Positions 19,421-27,611 of a stretch of 34,905 nt of DNA are shown here, one piece after another; within the stretch, counting starts at the first letter, position 1; each line of letters starts with the position of its first letter. A program made the translations under genes and the position numbers. The DNA lies in IMG/VR virus record IMGVR_UViG_3300042542_001079, positions 1-34,905 of that record; one strand, given 5' to 3'. Below the pieces are notes generated by a model. That model was not told the origin of the DNA, searched no databases, and saw only the letters and a program-made list of their open reading frames with translations. Source of the DNA: a virus.

Positions 19421-20470
19421 TTAATAGTAACCAGAGGATTGATTGTTTACAGGAATGGATGCTTGGTAGGCGTCAGAAAACGCACTTGTTTTAAAAGGAG
19501 ATGGAGCAAAGTATTTCTCCAGACCTTGTTGCACATAAGGATTGTTTCCAAAACCTATCAATGCAGAACCAACACCACTACCAGCCCCAGCTTGAATAGC
19601 CCTAGCCGCACCTTGACCACCTGACAACAAGAATTGTCCAACATTACCGCCAGCAGTAGCAGAACGACCACCCAATGCAGAACCCATCTCTAGAGACTGT
19701 TGCCCAAGTTGCTCAAGCGTAGAGCCAGCACCTAAATAGCTTGTAAATGGACTCAAAGCACCGACTTGACCAGCTTGATACTGACCCATCAACTGTGCGC
19801 CTGAACCAAGCAATCCTGTGCCAAAAGCCACATTCTGCTGACCAGCTTGTTGAGCCTGTGAAGCAAGTGCTAAGTCTTGTTGCGCCAATGCGTTGTAATA
19901 GGCTTCCATCTCAGGAGTTGTTGCGCCCAATCCAGCCGCACCACTTGGACGCATACCTGTAGCACCAACAGACAAACCACCACGACCTGTTTGGAACAAC
20001 TGATTCTGCAACTGAGCCATTTGTCTTTCACGACTTGGTGCAAGCAAATCCTGTTGCTGTTGCATATATTGAGCCGCAACTTCTTCAGGAGTTTGTTGTA
20101 GGTACTGCTGACCTAATCCAAACAATCCTTGAGCACCTTGCTGAAGTGGTGCGTACTGTTGCTGTGCCATCTCAGCCTGAGTCAAAGCACCTCGTGTAAG
20201 ACCTTGTAGGCGGTCTTGGTAAGCCCTTAGTTCAGGACTGATCTCATAACCAGCACCACTTACATAACCTTGAGGATTGAACTGAAAGTTAGAACTGCCA
20301 TAGCGAGTAGTTACACCTACAGGGCGAAACTTAGCCGCTTCAGCCGCAATTCGTGCAGATTCAAGTTGCGCTTGTGCGGATTCTCTTGATGCCCTACCAG
20401 CGGCATCTGATTGCATCTTACCGCCAAGCAGTGATGCACCCCCCATAATTACGGCGGCGGCTATAGGCAT
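19421..20470 (-). CDS. Internal/ejection protein, 349 aa
   Basis: Ala/Gly/Gln-rich helical protein. Residues 1-16 (MPIAAAVIMGGASLLGG) are hydrophobic. The middle is dominated by QQ-rich helices (QQYLQQTPEEVAAQYM), and the end is GAGSGVG-like with NPYVQQGLEKYF. This composition is typical of pilot proteins packaged inside short-tailed virions. AAGGGGAATAAT precedes the start, one base after the cupin gene stop. Confidence 0.7.
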   Translation of the reverse strand: MPIAAAVIMGGASLLGGKMQSDAAGRASRESAQAQLESARIAAEAAKFRPVGVTTRYGSSNFQFNPQGYVSGAGYEISPELRAYQDRLQGLTRGALTQAEMAQQQYAPLQQGAQGLFGLGQQYLQQTPEEVAAQYMQQQQDLLAPSRERQMAQLQNQLFQTGRGGLSVGATGMRPSGAAGLGATTPEMEAYYNALAQQDLALASQAQQAGQQNVAFGTGLLGSGAQLMGQYQAGQVGALSPFTSYLGAGSTLEQLGQQSLEMGSALGGRSATAGGNVGQFLLSGGQGAARAIQAGAGSGVGSALIGFGNNPYVQQGLEKYFAPSPFKTSAFSDAYQASIPVNNQSSGYY

Positions 20471-20471
20471 A

Positions 20472-20789
20472 TTATTCCCCTTTAATCAAAATATCATCCA
20501 CTTTAGACGGGTCTTTCTCGTCAGTGGCGTGAATACAAAACCAAACACAATCTGTTATCGCTTTGACTCCATGAGTCAACCCTGCTTTAATCTCAATACA
20601 CGCTGGTGCAGAAACAATATCAATCTCAGTACCACGCAACACAGCAACCTTGCCATGCGCCAATATCGACAAATGACTGAAGTCATGCGTATGCTTCAAG
20701 ATGCTCATTCCTGCCGTAAAGAATGACTCTTTGGCATACAACCCATCACTGAAATGATGAGTAATGCGGAATTCAGTGTCTTGAATCAT
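20472..20789 (-). CDS. Cupin-fold protein
   Basis: A 105-aa protein with HTHDFSHLSILAHGKVAVL (residues 33-51) and IEIKAGLTHGVKAI with WFCIHATDEKD. The His pair, the Gly-rich turn and the later His follow the two cupin motifs, so a metal-binding small barrel is likely. Its place between tail-tip and ejection genes suggests a virion-associated or assembly role rather than metabolism, but neither is proven. Overlaps the gene before by one base (TAATG). Confidence 0.7.
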   Translation of the reverse strand: MIQDTEFRITHHFSDGLYAKESFFTAGMSILKHTHDFSHLSILAHGKVAVLRGTEIDIVSAPACIEIKAGLTHGVKAITDCVWFCIHATDEKDPSKVDDILIKGE

Positions 20790-20974
20790 TATGTCGGTTC
20801 ATTTGTTTGCTGTTGAGTAGCCTGTGATTCAGCCAGTGCTTGTGCGTCTGCAAGTGCTTGCGCTTCTGCTTGTTGTGCCGCTACTGCCGCATCATGCACT
20901 GCTTGTTCTTCAGTGGTGTACTCAACGATTGAGGTTACGCCTGTCTCTACATTTACTACGATTCTGTGTGTCAT
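20789..20974 (-). CDS. Small tail-region protein with Ala/Gln helix, 61 aa
   Basis: MTHRIVVNVETGVTSIVEYT forms strands, then an Ala/Gln-rich helix (AQALADAQALAESQATQQQ). Small proteins starting with this MTHRIVVDVETG-like pattern often follow tail-fibre genes, where they may serve as assembly factors. Coupled to both neighbours. Confidence 0.65.
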   Translation of the reverse strand: MTHRIVVNVETGVTSIVEYTTEEQAVHDAAVAAQQAEAQALADAQALAESQATQQQTNEPT

Positions 20975-21192
20975 GGCATCACCGCCTTAATTTGTTCAGT
21001 TGTTGTTGCCGCATCAATGGCTGTCTGCATGGTGGCGTACTTTTCACGCACAACTTGTCTTGCAGTCTCTGCCGCTGTTGCTTCAGAGGGAATGGTTGCC
21101 TTGATGTCCAAAGGTGCAAATTCAGCAGATCGTGCTTCTCTGCGCTTGTCGTGAGCAATGGTCTTGGCTTTGTCAATGTTGATGGTAATCAC
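20971..21192 (-). CDS. Small tail-region helical protein, 73 aa
   Basis: ITINIDKAKTIAHDKRREAR and then TAAETARQVVREKYATMQTAI. I place the start at the GTG at 21192, which forms a GTGA overlap with the previous stop and has GGGAG in front; the frame also has an ATG at 21207. Likely a fibre assembly or chaperone-like protein by position. Confidence 0.65.
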   Translation of the reverse strand: MITINIDKAKTIAHDKRREARSAEFAPLDIKATIPSEATAAETARQVVREKYATMQTAIDAATTTEQIKAVMP

Positions 21193-21377
21193 TCTGAATA
21201 CTCCCATGCGTTGCGAAATGTGCGGTCTGATGGAATGTCAGCAACATCCACAATCTTGAATGGCTTGCCTTCAGGAACAGACCTTGCGGCAATTTCCTCA
21301 ATGGTTAAACCGCACTCTGGTGCTGGAATGATGATGGCAACACCATCGTCTGTTGGATAAATTATTCTTGAATTCAT
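21189..21377 (-). CDS. Small conserved tail-region protein, 62 aa
   Basis: Reads MNSRIIYPTDDGVAIIIPAP, then KPFKIVDVADIPSDRTFRNAW. The 'RIIYPTD-G-AII-PA' and 'IPSDRTFRNAWE' patterns recur in small proteins behind tail-fibre genes of many phages, probably fibre assembly factors. Starts the set of three small coupled genes after the fibre proteins. Confidence 0.75.
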   Translation of the reverse strand: MNSRIIYPTDDGVAIIIPAPECGLTIEEIAARSVPEGKPFKIVDVADIPSDRTFRNAWEYSE

Positions 21378-21386
21378 TTTGTCCTC

Positions 21387-21770
21387 TTAACGGAAAATAC
21401 CAACCTGAACATAATCAACATCGACAACCGCACCAGAATTACTTATGATAAATCGAATAGAAGTAGTAGCTATAGTTGTGAGTGCCCTTATGCTATGTCC
21501 ATTAGCTGCTGTCGTGCTAGATGTTGGAGTAATTAAAAAACTGTAATTCGCATCAGACATTGCAGTTGTGAAATTAACTGTGTAATCGCCAGTACCGTTA
21601 TCAGTAATACTTGTCACATTGCCACTACCACGAATAGCCACAGTACCTGTGCCGTTGAAGTTTACCCAAGCACGGCATGAGTAGTTGATTCCATCAATCG
21701 TTGTCGATGGGTTTACAGACCCACCAGCGTTTGTTGTGACACCTGCTGAACCATCGATTATTACGGACAT
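21387..21770 (-). CDS. Tail fibre tip protein, 127 aa
   Basis: Ser/Thr/Gly/Asn-rich beta protein. The stretch INYSCRAWVNFNGTGTVAIR, then TDNGTGDYTVNFTTAM, is a module shared with the C-termini of many phage tail fibres. Probably a distal receptor-binding or tip subunit. GAGGGTTAAATT precedes the ATG. Third in a row of fibre-type proteins. Confidence 0.75.
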   Translation of the reverse strand: MSVIIDGSAGVTTNAGGSVNPSTTIDGINYSCRAWVNFNGTGTVAIRGSGNVTSITDNGTGDYTVNFTTAMSDANYSFLITPTSSTTAANGHSIRALTTIATTSIRFIISNSGAVVDVDYVQVGIFR

Positions 21771-21773
21771 AAT

Positions 21774-22352
21774 TTAACCCTCATATATGATATTTATAGA
21801 ACCAGCATCGAAAGTATCCGCTCCACTTACGGTAGTCAAACGAATTTGAGTCAAGACATCTGAAAGTGTTTTTGACCCACCACTTGCGCCAATGTAGCCA
21901 CCTGATTGACCGCTAATAACGCCAGACTGACACCAAATATTTCCACTTAAATTTGTCAGCGTTATTGACCCGCCCCATACTTGAGCGGCAAGATTTTGAG
22001 CAGTTAAATCAAAACCTGCTGTGCTATTAGCTGTTGTGCCAGCATTAAAACTACCGCCAGAATATCCTGTATTTTCAATACCGCCAGAATCACCTATTTG
22101 AAGCAAAAAATTACTTGTTCCACTTCCGCTAACACCATTAAACATCACAGTGATGCGCTCCACCCAAGCAGGAATGCCTGTGATGTCAACTGATACTCCG
22201 CTAGTTGTGGCAACAACAGTACCCCTCACAATCCTCTGCAACTGCGCCCTAGATGCATTGCTGTCAGTGGCAAAGAATTGACCATCGTATTCGATCTGCC
22301 CAGAGGCGGCTGTGCCTACCAGCGTGTTAGAAGCTAAAGCAAGTATTGACAT
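21774..22352 (-). CDS. Tail fibre/receptor-binding protein B, 192 aa
   Basis: Paralogue of the next protein upstream. Both share TSGVS-D-T-IP-WV--ITVMF in the middle and end with R-TTVSG-D-FDAGS-N----EG. The N-terminal 35 residues (AASGQIEYDGQFFATDSNAS) differ. A beta-rich, Gly/Ser-rich protein that probably forms a trimeric distal fibre domain. Good ribosome site (AAGGATAATC). Confidence 0.75.
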   Translation of the reverse strand: MSILALASNTLVGTAASGQIEYDGQFFATDSNASRAQLQRIVRGTVVATTSGVSVDITGIPAWVERITVMFNGVSGSGTSNFLLQIGDSGGIENTGYSGGSFNAGTTANSTAGFDLTAQNLAAQVWGGSITLTNLSGNIWCQSGVISGQSGGYIGASGGSKTLSDVLTQIRLTTVSGADTFDAGSINIIYEG

Positions 22353-22354
22353 GA

Positions 22355-22924
22355 TTATCCTTCGAGCAAGAGGTTTACAGAGCCAGCATCGAATACATCC
22401 GTGCCGCTGACGGTGGTAATGCGTACTCTGTCTAATGCACCAGAAAGTGCGGGTGAAACGCCAGCACTTGTTGCAACATAAGTGGCAGGAAGAAATACCG
22501 CACCAGTTGATGTGTATGTATTTGACCCTAACAAAGTAATTACCACATTGCCAGAGATAAGACTAGCCGCCACCCTACTTGGGTCAACAAGAAAACCAGC
22601 AGTTGATGTAGCCAAAGTGCTTGAAAACATTGAACCAGATGAATATCCTGAAGTTGTTACAGAGCCAGAACCAATCTGAATTAAGAACAATGATGTTGCG
22701 TTTGTAGAAACTGCACTAAACATGACGGTGATTTTCTTTACCCAACTAGGGATGCTTGTGTAATCAATGCTTACACCTGATGTAGAGGCAACCGCTGTTT
22801 CCAATTTATTGACAGCACTTGTCGCAGTGGCGGCTTGAAGTGTTAGCGTGTTTGTACCCGCAATAGCAGGTGCTGATACCGTTACAGCCCCGCTTGTGTC
22901 TCCTGAGATAACGATTGATGACAT
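22355..22924 (-). CDS. Tail fibre/receptor-binding protein A, 189 aa
   Basis: Starts MSSIVISGDTSGAVTVSAP, a repeat-like module seen in phage fibres, then the region homologous to protein B (TSGVSIDYTSIPSWVKKIT to DVFDAGSVNLLLEG). It follows the larger fibre gene by 10 bases. The tandem pair could build a heteromeric tip or provide two binding specificities. Confidence 0.75.
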   Translation of the reverse strand: MSSIVISGDTSGAVTVSAPAIAGTNTLTLQAATATSAVNKLETAVASTSGVSIDYTSIPSWVKKITVMFSAVSTNATSLFLIQIGSGSVTTSGYSSGSMFSSTLATSTAGFLVDPSRVAASLISGNVVITLLGSNTYTSTGAVFLPATYVATSAGVSPALSGALDRVRITTVSGTDVFDAGSVNLLLEG

Positions 22925-22934
22925 AGGTTTCCTT

Positions 22935-23735
22935 CTATAAAATTACCCAACGACTACCACTAGGAACAGTGACAGCAGTTGATGTTGTGATTGCGGTACT
23001 AGATACAGTTTGAGATACTGAAACAGTATAAGTGCCTGTTGTTCCTGTGCCAGTTCCAAATGCACTAACAAATGTTCCAGCAGTTACGCCAGTTCCGCTA
23101 ATGATAGAACCAACTACCAAAACACCAGCACCAGTTGTGCCTGTGATTGTCAAAGTTGTTCCAGAAATAGCACCAGTACCAGTGAAGTTAGCCGCAATGG
23201 TAATCGGGCCAGTAGCCATTGCATTTTTACCAGCAGTTATTGAGTACCCCATAGTCACAGTCTTGGAGTTCTCGTAGAAGATGTCATTGCCTGATGTACC
23301 AGTAGCACCACCACCACCTACAGATGCCCATGCTGTACCACTGTATCCCTCAAAGTTTGTAGTTGTAGTATTAAATCTAATTTGTCCAGCACTAGGACTT
23401 GCAGGTCGTTCACCAGTTGTGCCTTTAGACAGCAAAAGAGCACCAGTTGATGTAAAACTTGAATCAGCAGTTGCAGTCAATGTTGTGAAAGTACCAGCAA
23501 GAGCAGAAGTTCCACCAATTACCGCACCATTGATCGTGCCGCCACTAATAGTTACTGATGGGAATACAGCAGTACCTGTAAAGGTAGGAGAGGCAACATC
23601 AGCCTTTGAATTGACAGCAGTTTGAATATTGTCAAACTCAGTATTGATTTCAGTACCCTTGACGATCTTTAATGGGTCACCAGAAGTTAAGGTGTCCTTA
23701 GTCGCAAAGTTGGTTGATTTGGTGTAATTTGTCAT
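22935..23735 (-). CDS. Tail fibre protein, 266 aa
   Basis: The N-terminus ([20 protein letters not shown]) is the usual virion-attachment segment of short-tailed phage fibres. It is followed by [20 protein letters not shown] repeats, [18 protein letters not shown] (a common fibre module) and a Gly/Thr-rich adhesin-like C-terminus ([19 protein letters not shown]). It probably attaches to the nozzle encoded just upstream and carries the tip proteins. Confidence 0.85.
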   Translation of the reverse strand: MTNYTKSTNFATKDTLTSGDPLKIVKGTEINTEFDNIQTAVNSKADVASPTFTGTAVFPSVTISGGTINGAVIGGTSALAGTFTTLTATADSSFTSTGALLLSKGTTGERPASPSAGQIRFNTTTTNFEGYSGTAWASVGGGGATGTSGNDIFYENSKTVTMGYSITAGKNAMATGPITIAANFTGTGAISGTTLTITGTTGAGVLVVGSIISGTGVTAGTFVSAFGTGTGTTGTYTVSVSQTVSSTAITTSTAVTVPSGSRWVIL

Positions 23736-23744
23736 GGCATTCCT

Positions 23745-25304
23745 TTAAGACATTCTGCCTTGTTTTGTCTGAATTTCAATCTTCTGGATTGATAATTGAG
23801 ATGAATTAACAGTTGTTTCATATCCAGTTTGGACAACTTTTCCAGAGCCAGAGCCATTTGCCATCAATGTCTGCAAAGCAACTCCTTCTGAATAATAAGC
23901 AACTATAGTGGCATTTGCTCCATATTCTGCTATTCCATACTCAGAAACACCTTGGGCTGGAATCAGTATGTTTTGAGATTGATAGTTTGTTAGGAAATCA
24001 TATCCCCACTTGATAGTCACATATTGATTACTACCGCCAATGACAACAGCACTAATTTTTTTAATGATTGATGTTTGTGATTGGTTGCCTAAATCAGCAT
24101 GATTTGTGTAGTAGGCAAATTGATAGGTATTTGTATCATCAAGATACCCAAAGTATTTGCCGATATACCCATTTTTACCAATCAACAAATCGCCATTGCG
24201 TCTAGATAGAAACGATTTTGGCTCAATAGAATCCCATATCGATGCTCTATACGAGCCATCAGCAAGAGACTTTCTTGTATCAAAACAAAATACTTGCTTA
24301 ACAGTAGGTGCTGTTAACAAGTAAAACGCTTCTCTCTCAGAATAGATAGATTTGATATTTGCCATTGTCTCGCCTGACAATGTAGTCATCAAGTCATCAC
24401 GCACATTTCTAGACAAGTCACGCTCTGGTGCTGACTTCTCTTGAATCGTTCTCATCAATGACCTGATGCCACTGTTGGACAAGAAGATAACATCTGTACT
24501 TGTAACCTGAATGGAATCTCTAGCAATGCAACCAATACCCTCAACAGTGTCGTGCAGAGTCATTGTTGATGGTGCAGTAGCACCAGAATAAACTAATATT
24601 TGACGCTTGCCAAAGATGAACAGAAATCCATTGTGTGCCGCTAAACCAGTGATCTCATCAGCACCATTGACCCAAACATTGTTAACATTCAATGAGCCAG
24701 CACTACCTGTTGCCCACACATGACCTGAAATCAAATCACTGAAAAATACAGTTGCATTGTTTGTTGTGGTTGTAGCCGCCCACAAACGACCATAAGCAGA
24801 GATGACATTGTTTGCATCAGGAACAGTAGCTACATAGCCTGCCTTCTCTGAAACTCTGCGAAATGTCGTAGTAGATACAGCAGGGTCATAAATCAATGGA
24901 TTGTGACCAGACTGAAAGAAATAAGTGATGCCATTCAATGATGCACATTGCCAATTGCTTGCGGTAATGGTTGGTGCTGTACCCCCACCCCCATAGGTCA
25001 ATTCAACAAGTGCATTAGCACCATCAAGTTTGAATAATTTATTGTTTCCAGCCAATAAAACAGTCAATGTTCCATCTGCTTCAATAAGTTCATGTATCAC
25101 GCCAATATCGTTAGAACCAAGAGTTCCTGTTGATGAATTGACTTTTGTCCAGCCTTTTCTACAGCCAATACGACCATACTGGTCAATCACGCAATTAGTC
25201 GCAACCAAGGCAAATCCACTCTGCAAATCAAGTGGAGAGTCTTGTGTATTCAACCCAAAAAAGCCAGGGGCTGATACTGATGAAACTTGAATTTGTTGGC
25301 TCAT
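23745..25304 (-). CDS. Tail nozzle/hub protein, 519 aa
   Basis: Starts with APGFFGLNTQDSPLDLQSGF and GRIGCRKGWTKVN, the typical opening of P22 gp10-like and tail-tubular-B-like proteins, then long repeats of beta strands compatible with a propeller (TYFFQSGHNPLIYD, GFLFIFGKRQILVYSG). It forms the distal part of the short tail below the adaptor. ATGA overlap with the adaptor gene indicates coupled synthesis. Confidence 0.8.
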   Translation of the reverse strand: MSQQIQVSSVSAPGFFGLNTQDSPLDLQSGFALVATNCVIDQYGRIGCRKGWTKVNSSTGTLGSNDIGVIHELIEADGTLTVLLAGNNKLFKLDGANALVELTYGGGGTAPTITASNWQCASLNGITYFFQSGHNPLIYDPAVSTTTFRRVSEKAGYVATVPDANNVISAYGRLWAATTTTNNATVFFSDLISGHVWATGSAGSLNVNNVWVNGADEITGLAAHNGFLFIFGKRQILVYSGATAPSTMTLHDTVEGIGCIARDSIQVTSTDVIFLSNSGIRSLMRTIQEKSAPERDLSRNVRDDLMTTLSGETMANIKSIYSEREAFYLLTAPTVKQVFCFDTRKSLADGSYRASIWDSIEPKSFLSRRNGDLLIGKNGYIGKYFGYLDDTNTYQFAYYTNHADLGNQSQTSIIKKISAVVIGGSNQYVTIKWGYDFLTNYQSQNILIPAQGVSEYGIAEYGANATIVAYYSEGVALQTLMANGSGSGKVVQTGYETTVNSSQLSIQKIEIQTKQGRMS

Positions 25305-25948
25305 ACTGCCACAAACTCCTGATTCTCAGGATAGCGAGTGCCTTCTAAAGCAATGTAGTCAGACAACATTGACTTGTACAACAGATAAGCCTCAGATGAA
25401 GACAGACCACCATCTTCACCACGCTCTACCAATGCACGAGCATAAGCATTCTGAGAAACCAGAGTGTCAGCAACAGAAACAACAGTTGCATCTGATGACA
25501 AAGTAGCTTGTGGCACTGTCAAGGAAAACTTGATTGTGTATACACCATCAGGTATTGGGTAAAGATTTACCTTGGTGTTATAGCTACCATCAACTCCATC
25601 AAAAGCAAATTCTGTAGGTATTGAATTGACTAGTGGTGTGAAGTTTAGCTTGCGGTTCATGTCCACAAAGCTGATGTTTATCAAGCCAACATTGCTTGTG
25701 GTATTGATGACATCCATGACCTGAAACTTCTGTCCTGCGCCTGTCAAAGAATAAGATGAAGTCGAGGCCACTGTAGAAACAGTAACGGTTTGACCTAAAA
25801 CATTCCACGCAAAAGCATCTTCAATTTGACGCTTTGCATCATTAACAAATTTGCCAATTAAAGTTGAATATGCAGTTTGTATAACTGTAGATACAGTAGG
25901 TTCACGCAACCTTACGAGGACATCGTTTACAAGTTCTAGATAAGTCAT
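25301..25948 (-). CDS. Head-tail adaptor protein, 215 aa
   Basis: MTYLELVNDVLVRLREPTV, then LIGKFVNDAKRQIEDAF, match the N-terminal helices of podovirus adaptor proteins (P22 gp4/tail tubular A type). The remainder is beta-rich, with NLYPIPDG near the middle. It should dock under the portal and connect to the nozzle encoded next. Short overlaps on both sides. Confidence 0.8.
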   Translation of the reverse strand: MTYLELVNDVLVRLREPTVSTVIQTAYSTLIGKFVNDAKRQIEDAFAWNVLGQTVTVSTVASTSSYSLTGAGQKFQVMDVINTTSNVGLINISFVDMNRKLNFTPLVNSIPTEFAFDGVDGSYNTKVNLYPIPDGVYTIKFSLTVPQATLSSDATVVSVADTLVSQNAYARALVERGEDGGLSSSEAYLLYKSMLSDYIALEGTRYPENQEFVAV

Positions 25949-26256
25949 CTGCTTCCAGCCTTTGCTTTGTTCCTGTCGGATATAGCTTTAGCTTTTGCCT
26001 TTGCGTCAGCCTTTGAGGATGCACCCCATGCCTTTAGCGAAAGAAGCAGTCTTGTTGGTTCACCTTTCTTGTCGTATTCAGCACCATCGTTGCCAGCCAT
26101 ACGAGCCAAGAAACTTGCTCTGCGAGGGTTGTCCCCCGACTTTACTGGTGCTTTCAAGTTGCCACCAGTTTCTGCATTATAAGATGCTCTGCCCTTGGCA
26201 TTCAACCCCCCTTTGGGATTTTGACCAGCTTTTGTTTGCCAAGTAGGTGATTTCAT
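25945..26256 (-). CDS. Small basic protein of DUF6321-like type, 103 aa
   Basis: Contains WQTKAGQNPKGGLNAKGRAS, GGNLKAPV and GDNPRRASFLARMAG, a pattern I associate with DUF6321, found in small basic proteins of phages and some bacteria. Lys/Ala-rich C-terminus. Likely virion- or DNA-associated; no reaction known. GAGGTAAAAG precedes the ATG. Confidence 0.7.
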   Translation of the reverse strand: MKSPTWQTKAGQNPKGGLNAKGRASYNAETGGNLKAPVKSGDNPRRASFLARMAGNDGAEYDKKGEPTRLLLSLKAWGASSKADAKAKAKAISDRNKAKAGSR

Positions 26257-26264
26257 CTTTTACC

Positions 26265-26498
26265 TCATCTGTAACTAGCCGTTTTCTTTGCAATCTTTTT
26301 TGGTTGCTTTACAAACTGTTTACCAGCCGCCGTACCTTTGCGCTTGGCTTTGGTGGTTGCCGCATACTCAGCAGAACTCAAAGACTTGATTGCCGCCTCT
26401 GGCAAATACCTCTCGCCTGTCTCAGACGATGGTTTACCTGACTTGGTACGCCACTTCTGCTTACCCCAATCTTTGAGAGACTGCTGTGGGTCTTTCAT
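26265..26498 (-). CDS. Small basic protein, 77 aa
   Basis: MKDPQQSLKDWGKQKWRTK, then SGKPSSETGERYLPEAAIKS and a Lys-rich tail. Very basic, probably nucleic-acid binding. I recall similar 'W-KQKWRTKSGKPS--TGERYLP' proteins in phages and their hosts, of unknown role. Coupled to the 35-aa gene before it. Confidence 0.7.
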   Translation of the reverse strand: MKDPQQSLKDWGKQKWRTKSGKPSSETGERYLPEAAIKSLSSAEYAATTKAKRKGTAAGKQFVKQPKKIAKKTASYR

Positions 26499-26602
26499 TT
26501 CATCTTCTTAGCACATTTCCCCATTGCCTTGCACTTGCTTGGAGTTGGGCATCCAGCACAAGGTTTAAATGATTTGGCTGATTTAATTTCAATGACTCGC
26601 AT
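26495..26602 (-). CDS. 35-aa Cys-rich basic peptide
   Basis: Starts after AAGGAGAAAATT, an excellent ribosome site. Reads MRVIEIKSAKSFKPC, then AGC, SKC and KCAKKMK: four Cys in 15 residues, likely binding a metal ion. The stop overlaps the next start (ATGA). Too short for family assignment. Confidence 0.6.
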   Translation of the reverse strand: MRVIEIKSAKSFKPCAGCPTPSKCKAMGKCAKKMK

Positions 26603-26615
26603 AATTTTCTCCTTA

Positions 26616-26795
26616 TTAAGTTTTGTACCCACCACCTTTAGCCTTGTATTCCTTAGCTAAAAGTTGTGCTTTTCTTGCTGACCACTCACCAGAATCACCC
26701 CCTGATGACCCTGCTTTGATCTTCTCAAACAAGGCTTTTCGCATGGTGGGCTTGGTGTAAACCCCTGCTTGATTGACCTTAGATTTTGTCTTCAT
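26616..26795 (-). CDS. Small basic protein, 59 aa
   Basis: Begins MKTKSKVNQAGVYTKPTMRK in an ATGA overlap with the previous gene; then GDSGEWSARKAQLLAKEYKA and a Gly-rich end. The 'W---KAQLLA--YK-KGGGYK' ending is seen in small phage proteins of unknown function. Probably DNA- or capsid-associated. Confidence 0.65.
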   Translation of the reverse strand: MKTKSKVNQAGVYTKPTMRKALFEKIKAGSSGGDSGEWSARKAQLLAKEYKAKGGGYKT

Positions 26796-26941
26796 TTCTT
26801 TTTAGCCTTACCAGCTTCAGATAAGGCAATAGCCATCGCTTGTTTTGGGTCTTTAACAACCTTTTTATTGGAAGTCAATTTACCCGCACCAAACTCTTTC
26901 ATCACTTTACTGATCTTGGCTTGTGCTTTAGTCTTTTTCAT
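26792..26941 (-). CDS. Small basic DUF6496-like protein, 49 aa
   Basis: Starts MKKTKAQAKISKVMKEFGAG one base after the previous stop; ends VKDPKQAMAIALSEAGKAKKK (shown in two pieces: VKDPKQAMAIALSEA and GKAKKK). The 'VKVMHEFK-G-L-S----VK---QAIAIALSEA' signature fits DUF6496 as I remember it. Function unknown. Confidence 0.65.
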   Translation of the reverse strand: MKKTKAQAKISKVMKEFGAGKLTSNKKVVKDPKQAMAIALSEAGKAKKK

Positions 26942-26942
26942 G

Positions 26943-27227
26943 TCAGTACAACACTTTTGCCGTGATAGTTCCAGAGGTGTAAGCAGTGCAGTTTGCTCGC
27001 AAATACTTGGGAGCATTGGCTATGGTGACAATGCCATCAGCAGTCAAAGCAGTGCCAATTGTGGCAAAGGTTGTTCCATCCAAGCTACCTTGGAATGCAA
27101 CAGTTGCAGTAGTGATACCACTAACTTGTAAGAATGCGGGTTGACCAGCATCTGCTTGCACAGATCGAGATGCACCTGATGCGACAACAGCACTCAATAG
27201 AGTGACAGGAGTAGTTAAAGATGCCAT
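26943..27227 (-). CDS. Small virion structural protein, 94 aa
   Basis: Beta-rich, Thr/Ala/Gly-rich protein (VAFQGSLDGTTFATIG, then TADGIVTIANAPKYLRANC). The 'G--F-QVSGI--ATV--QGS-DG-TF' layout matches small phage structural proteins, perhaps decoration or neck components. Starts in a TAATG overlap with GAGGTAAA in front. Confidence 0.65.
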   Translation of the reverse strand: MASLTTPVTLLSAVVASGASRSVQADAGQPAFLQVSGITTATVAFQGSLDGTTFATIGTALTADGIVTIANAPKYLRANCTAYTSGTITAKVLY

Positions 27228-27397
27228 TATTTACCTCTTGAGGATTTCTTCATCATGTTGGTAGCAGTTCTACCACCACGCATAGGCATAGGCATCTTTG
27301 GCTTACCAACCGCAACCATAATAGTCACAGGAACGCCCTTTTTCTTGCCCTTGCTTGCAGTTTCTTTGGCCTTACCACCCATCATTTTTCCGTACAT
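27227..27397 (-). CDS. Small Lys/Met-rich basic protein, 56 aa
   Basis: AAGGGGAATATT before the ATG at 27397 sets the start. Reads MYGKMMGGKAKETASKGKKK, then PKMPMPMRGGRTATNMMKK. Extremely basic and low complexity; may neutralise packaged DNA. No family function known. Confidence 0.65.
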   Translation of the reverse strand: MYGKMMGGKAKETASKGKKKGVPVTIMVAVGKPKMPMPMRGGRTATNMMKKSSRGK

Positions 27398-27407
27398 AAT
27401 ATTCCCC

Positions 27408-27611
27408 TTATTTCCAGAGTCGATCAGCAACAAAGGTAATCACACCGCCCATGAATGAAGCGATAGTCATACCCATCCAAAATCCACCTTTGCCTTTATT
27501 GGCAAGTTCAAGTAATGATTTGACATCTGCGCTCAGTGTGTGCATCTCTTTTTGGAGTGCCTCAACTTGAGCCTCTAGCTTACCGAAATCTCTTGCGTCA
27601 AATTCAGACAT
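27408..27611 (-). CDS. Small coiled-coil membrane protein (XhlA-like layout), 67 aa
   Basis: Starts MSEFDARDFGKLEAQVEALQ, a coiled coil, and ends with one membrane helix (GFWMGMTIASFMGGVITFVA). This order matches XhlA/haemolysin-type small phage proteins that assist holins, though here the gene lies among virion genes. The ATG forms an 8-base overlap with the previous stop, with AAAGG in front. Confidence 0.65.
   Translation of the reverse strand: MSEFDARDFGKLEAQVEALQKEMHTLSADVKSLLELANKGKGGFWMGMTIASFMGGVITFVADRLWK

Noticed and set aside
20824-21360. Long plus-strand frame (178 codons) opposite tail genes
   Set aside because: Leu/Cys/His-rich composition of an antisense shadow; three coupled minus-strand genes with ribosome sites fill the same DNA.
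22482-22679. Plus-strand frame within fibre protein A (and similar ones at 23032 and 23281)
   Set aside because: Pro/Val-rich antisense reading of Gly/Thr/Ser-rich fibre genes, without ribosome sites.
23032-23460. Diversity-generating retroelement target in the tail fibre
   Set aside because: No reverse transcriptase gene and no template repeat with A-specific changes was seen; Gly/Thr repeats explain the sequence.
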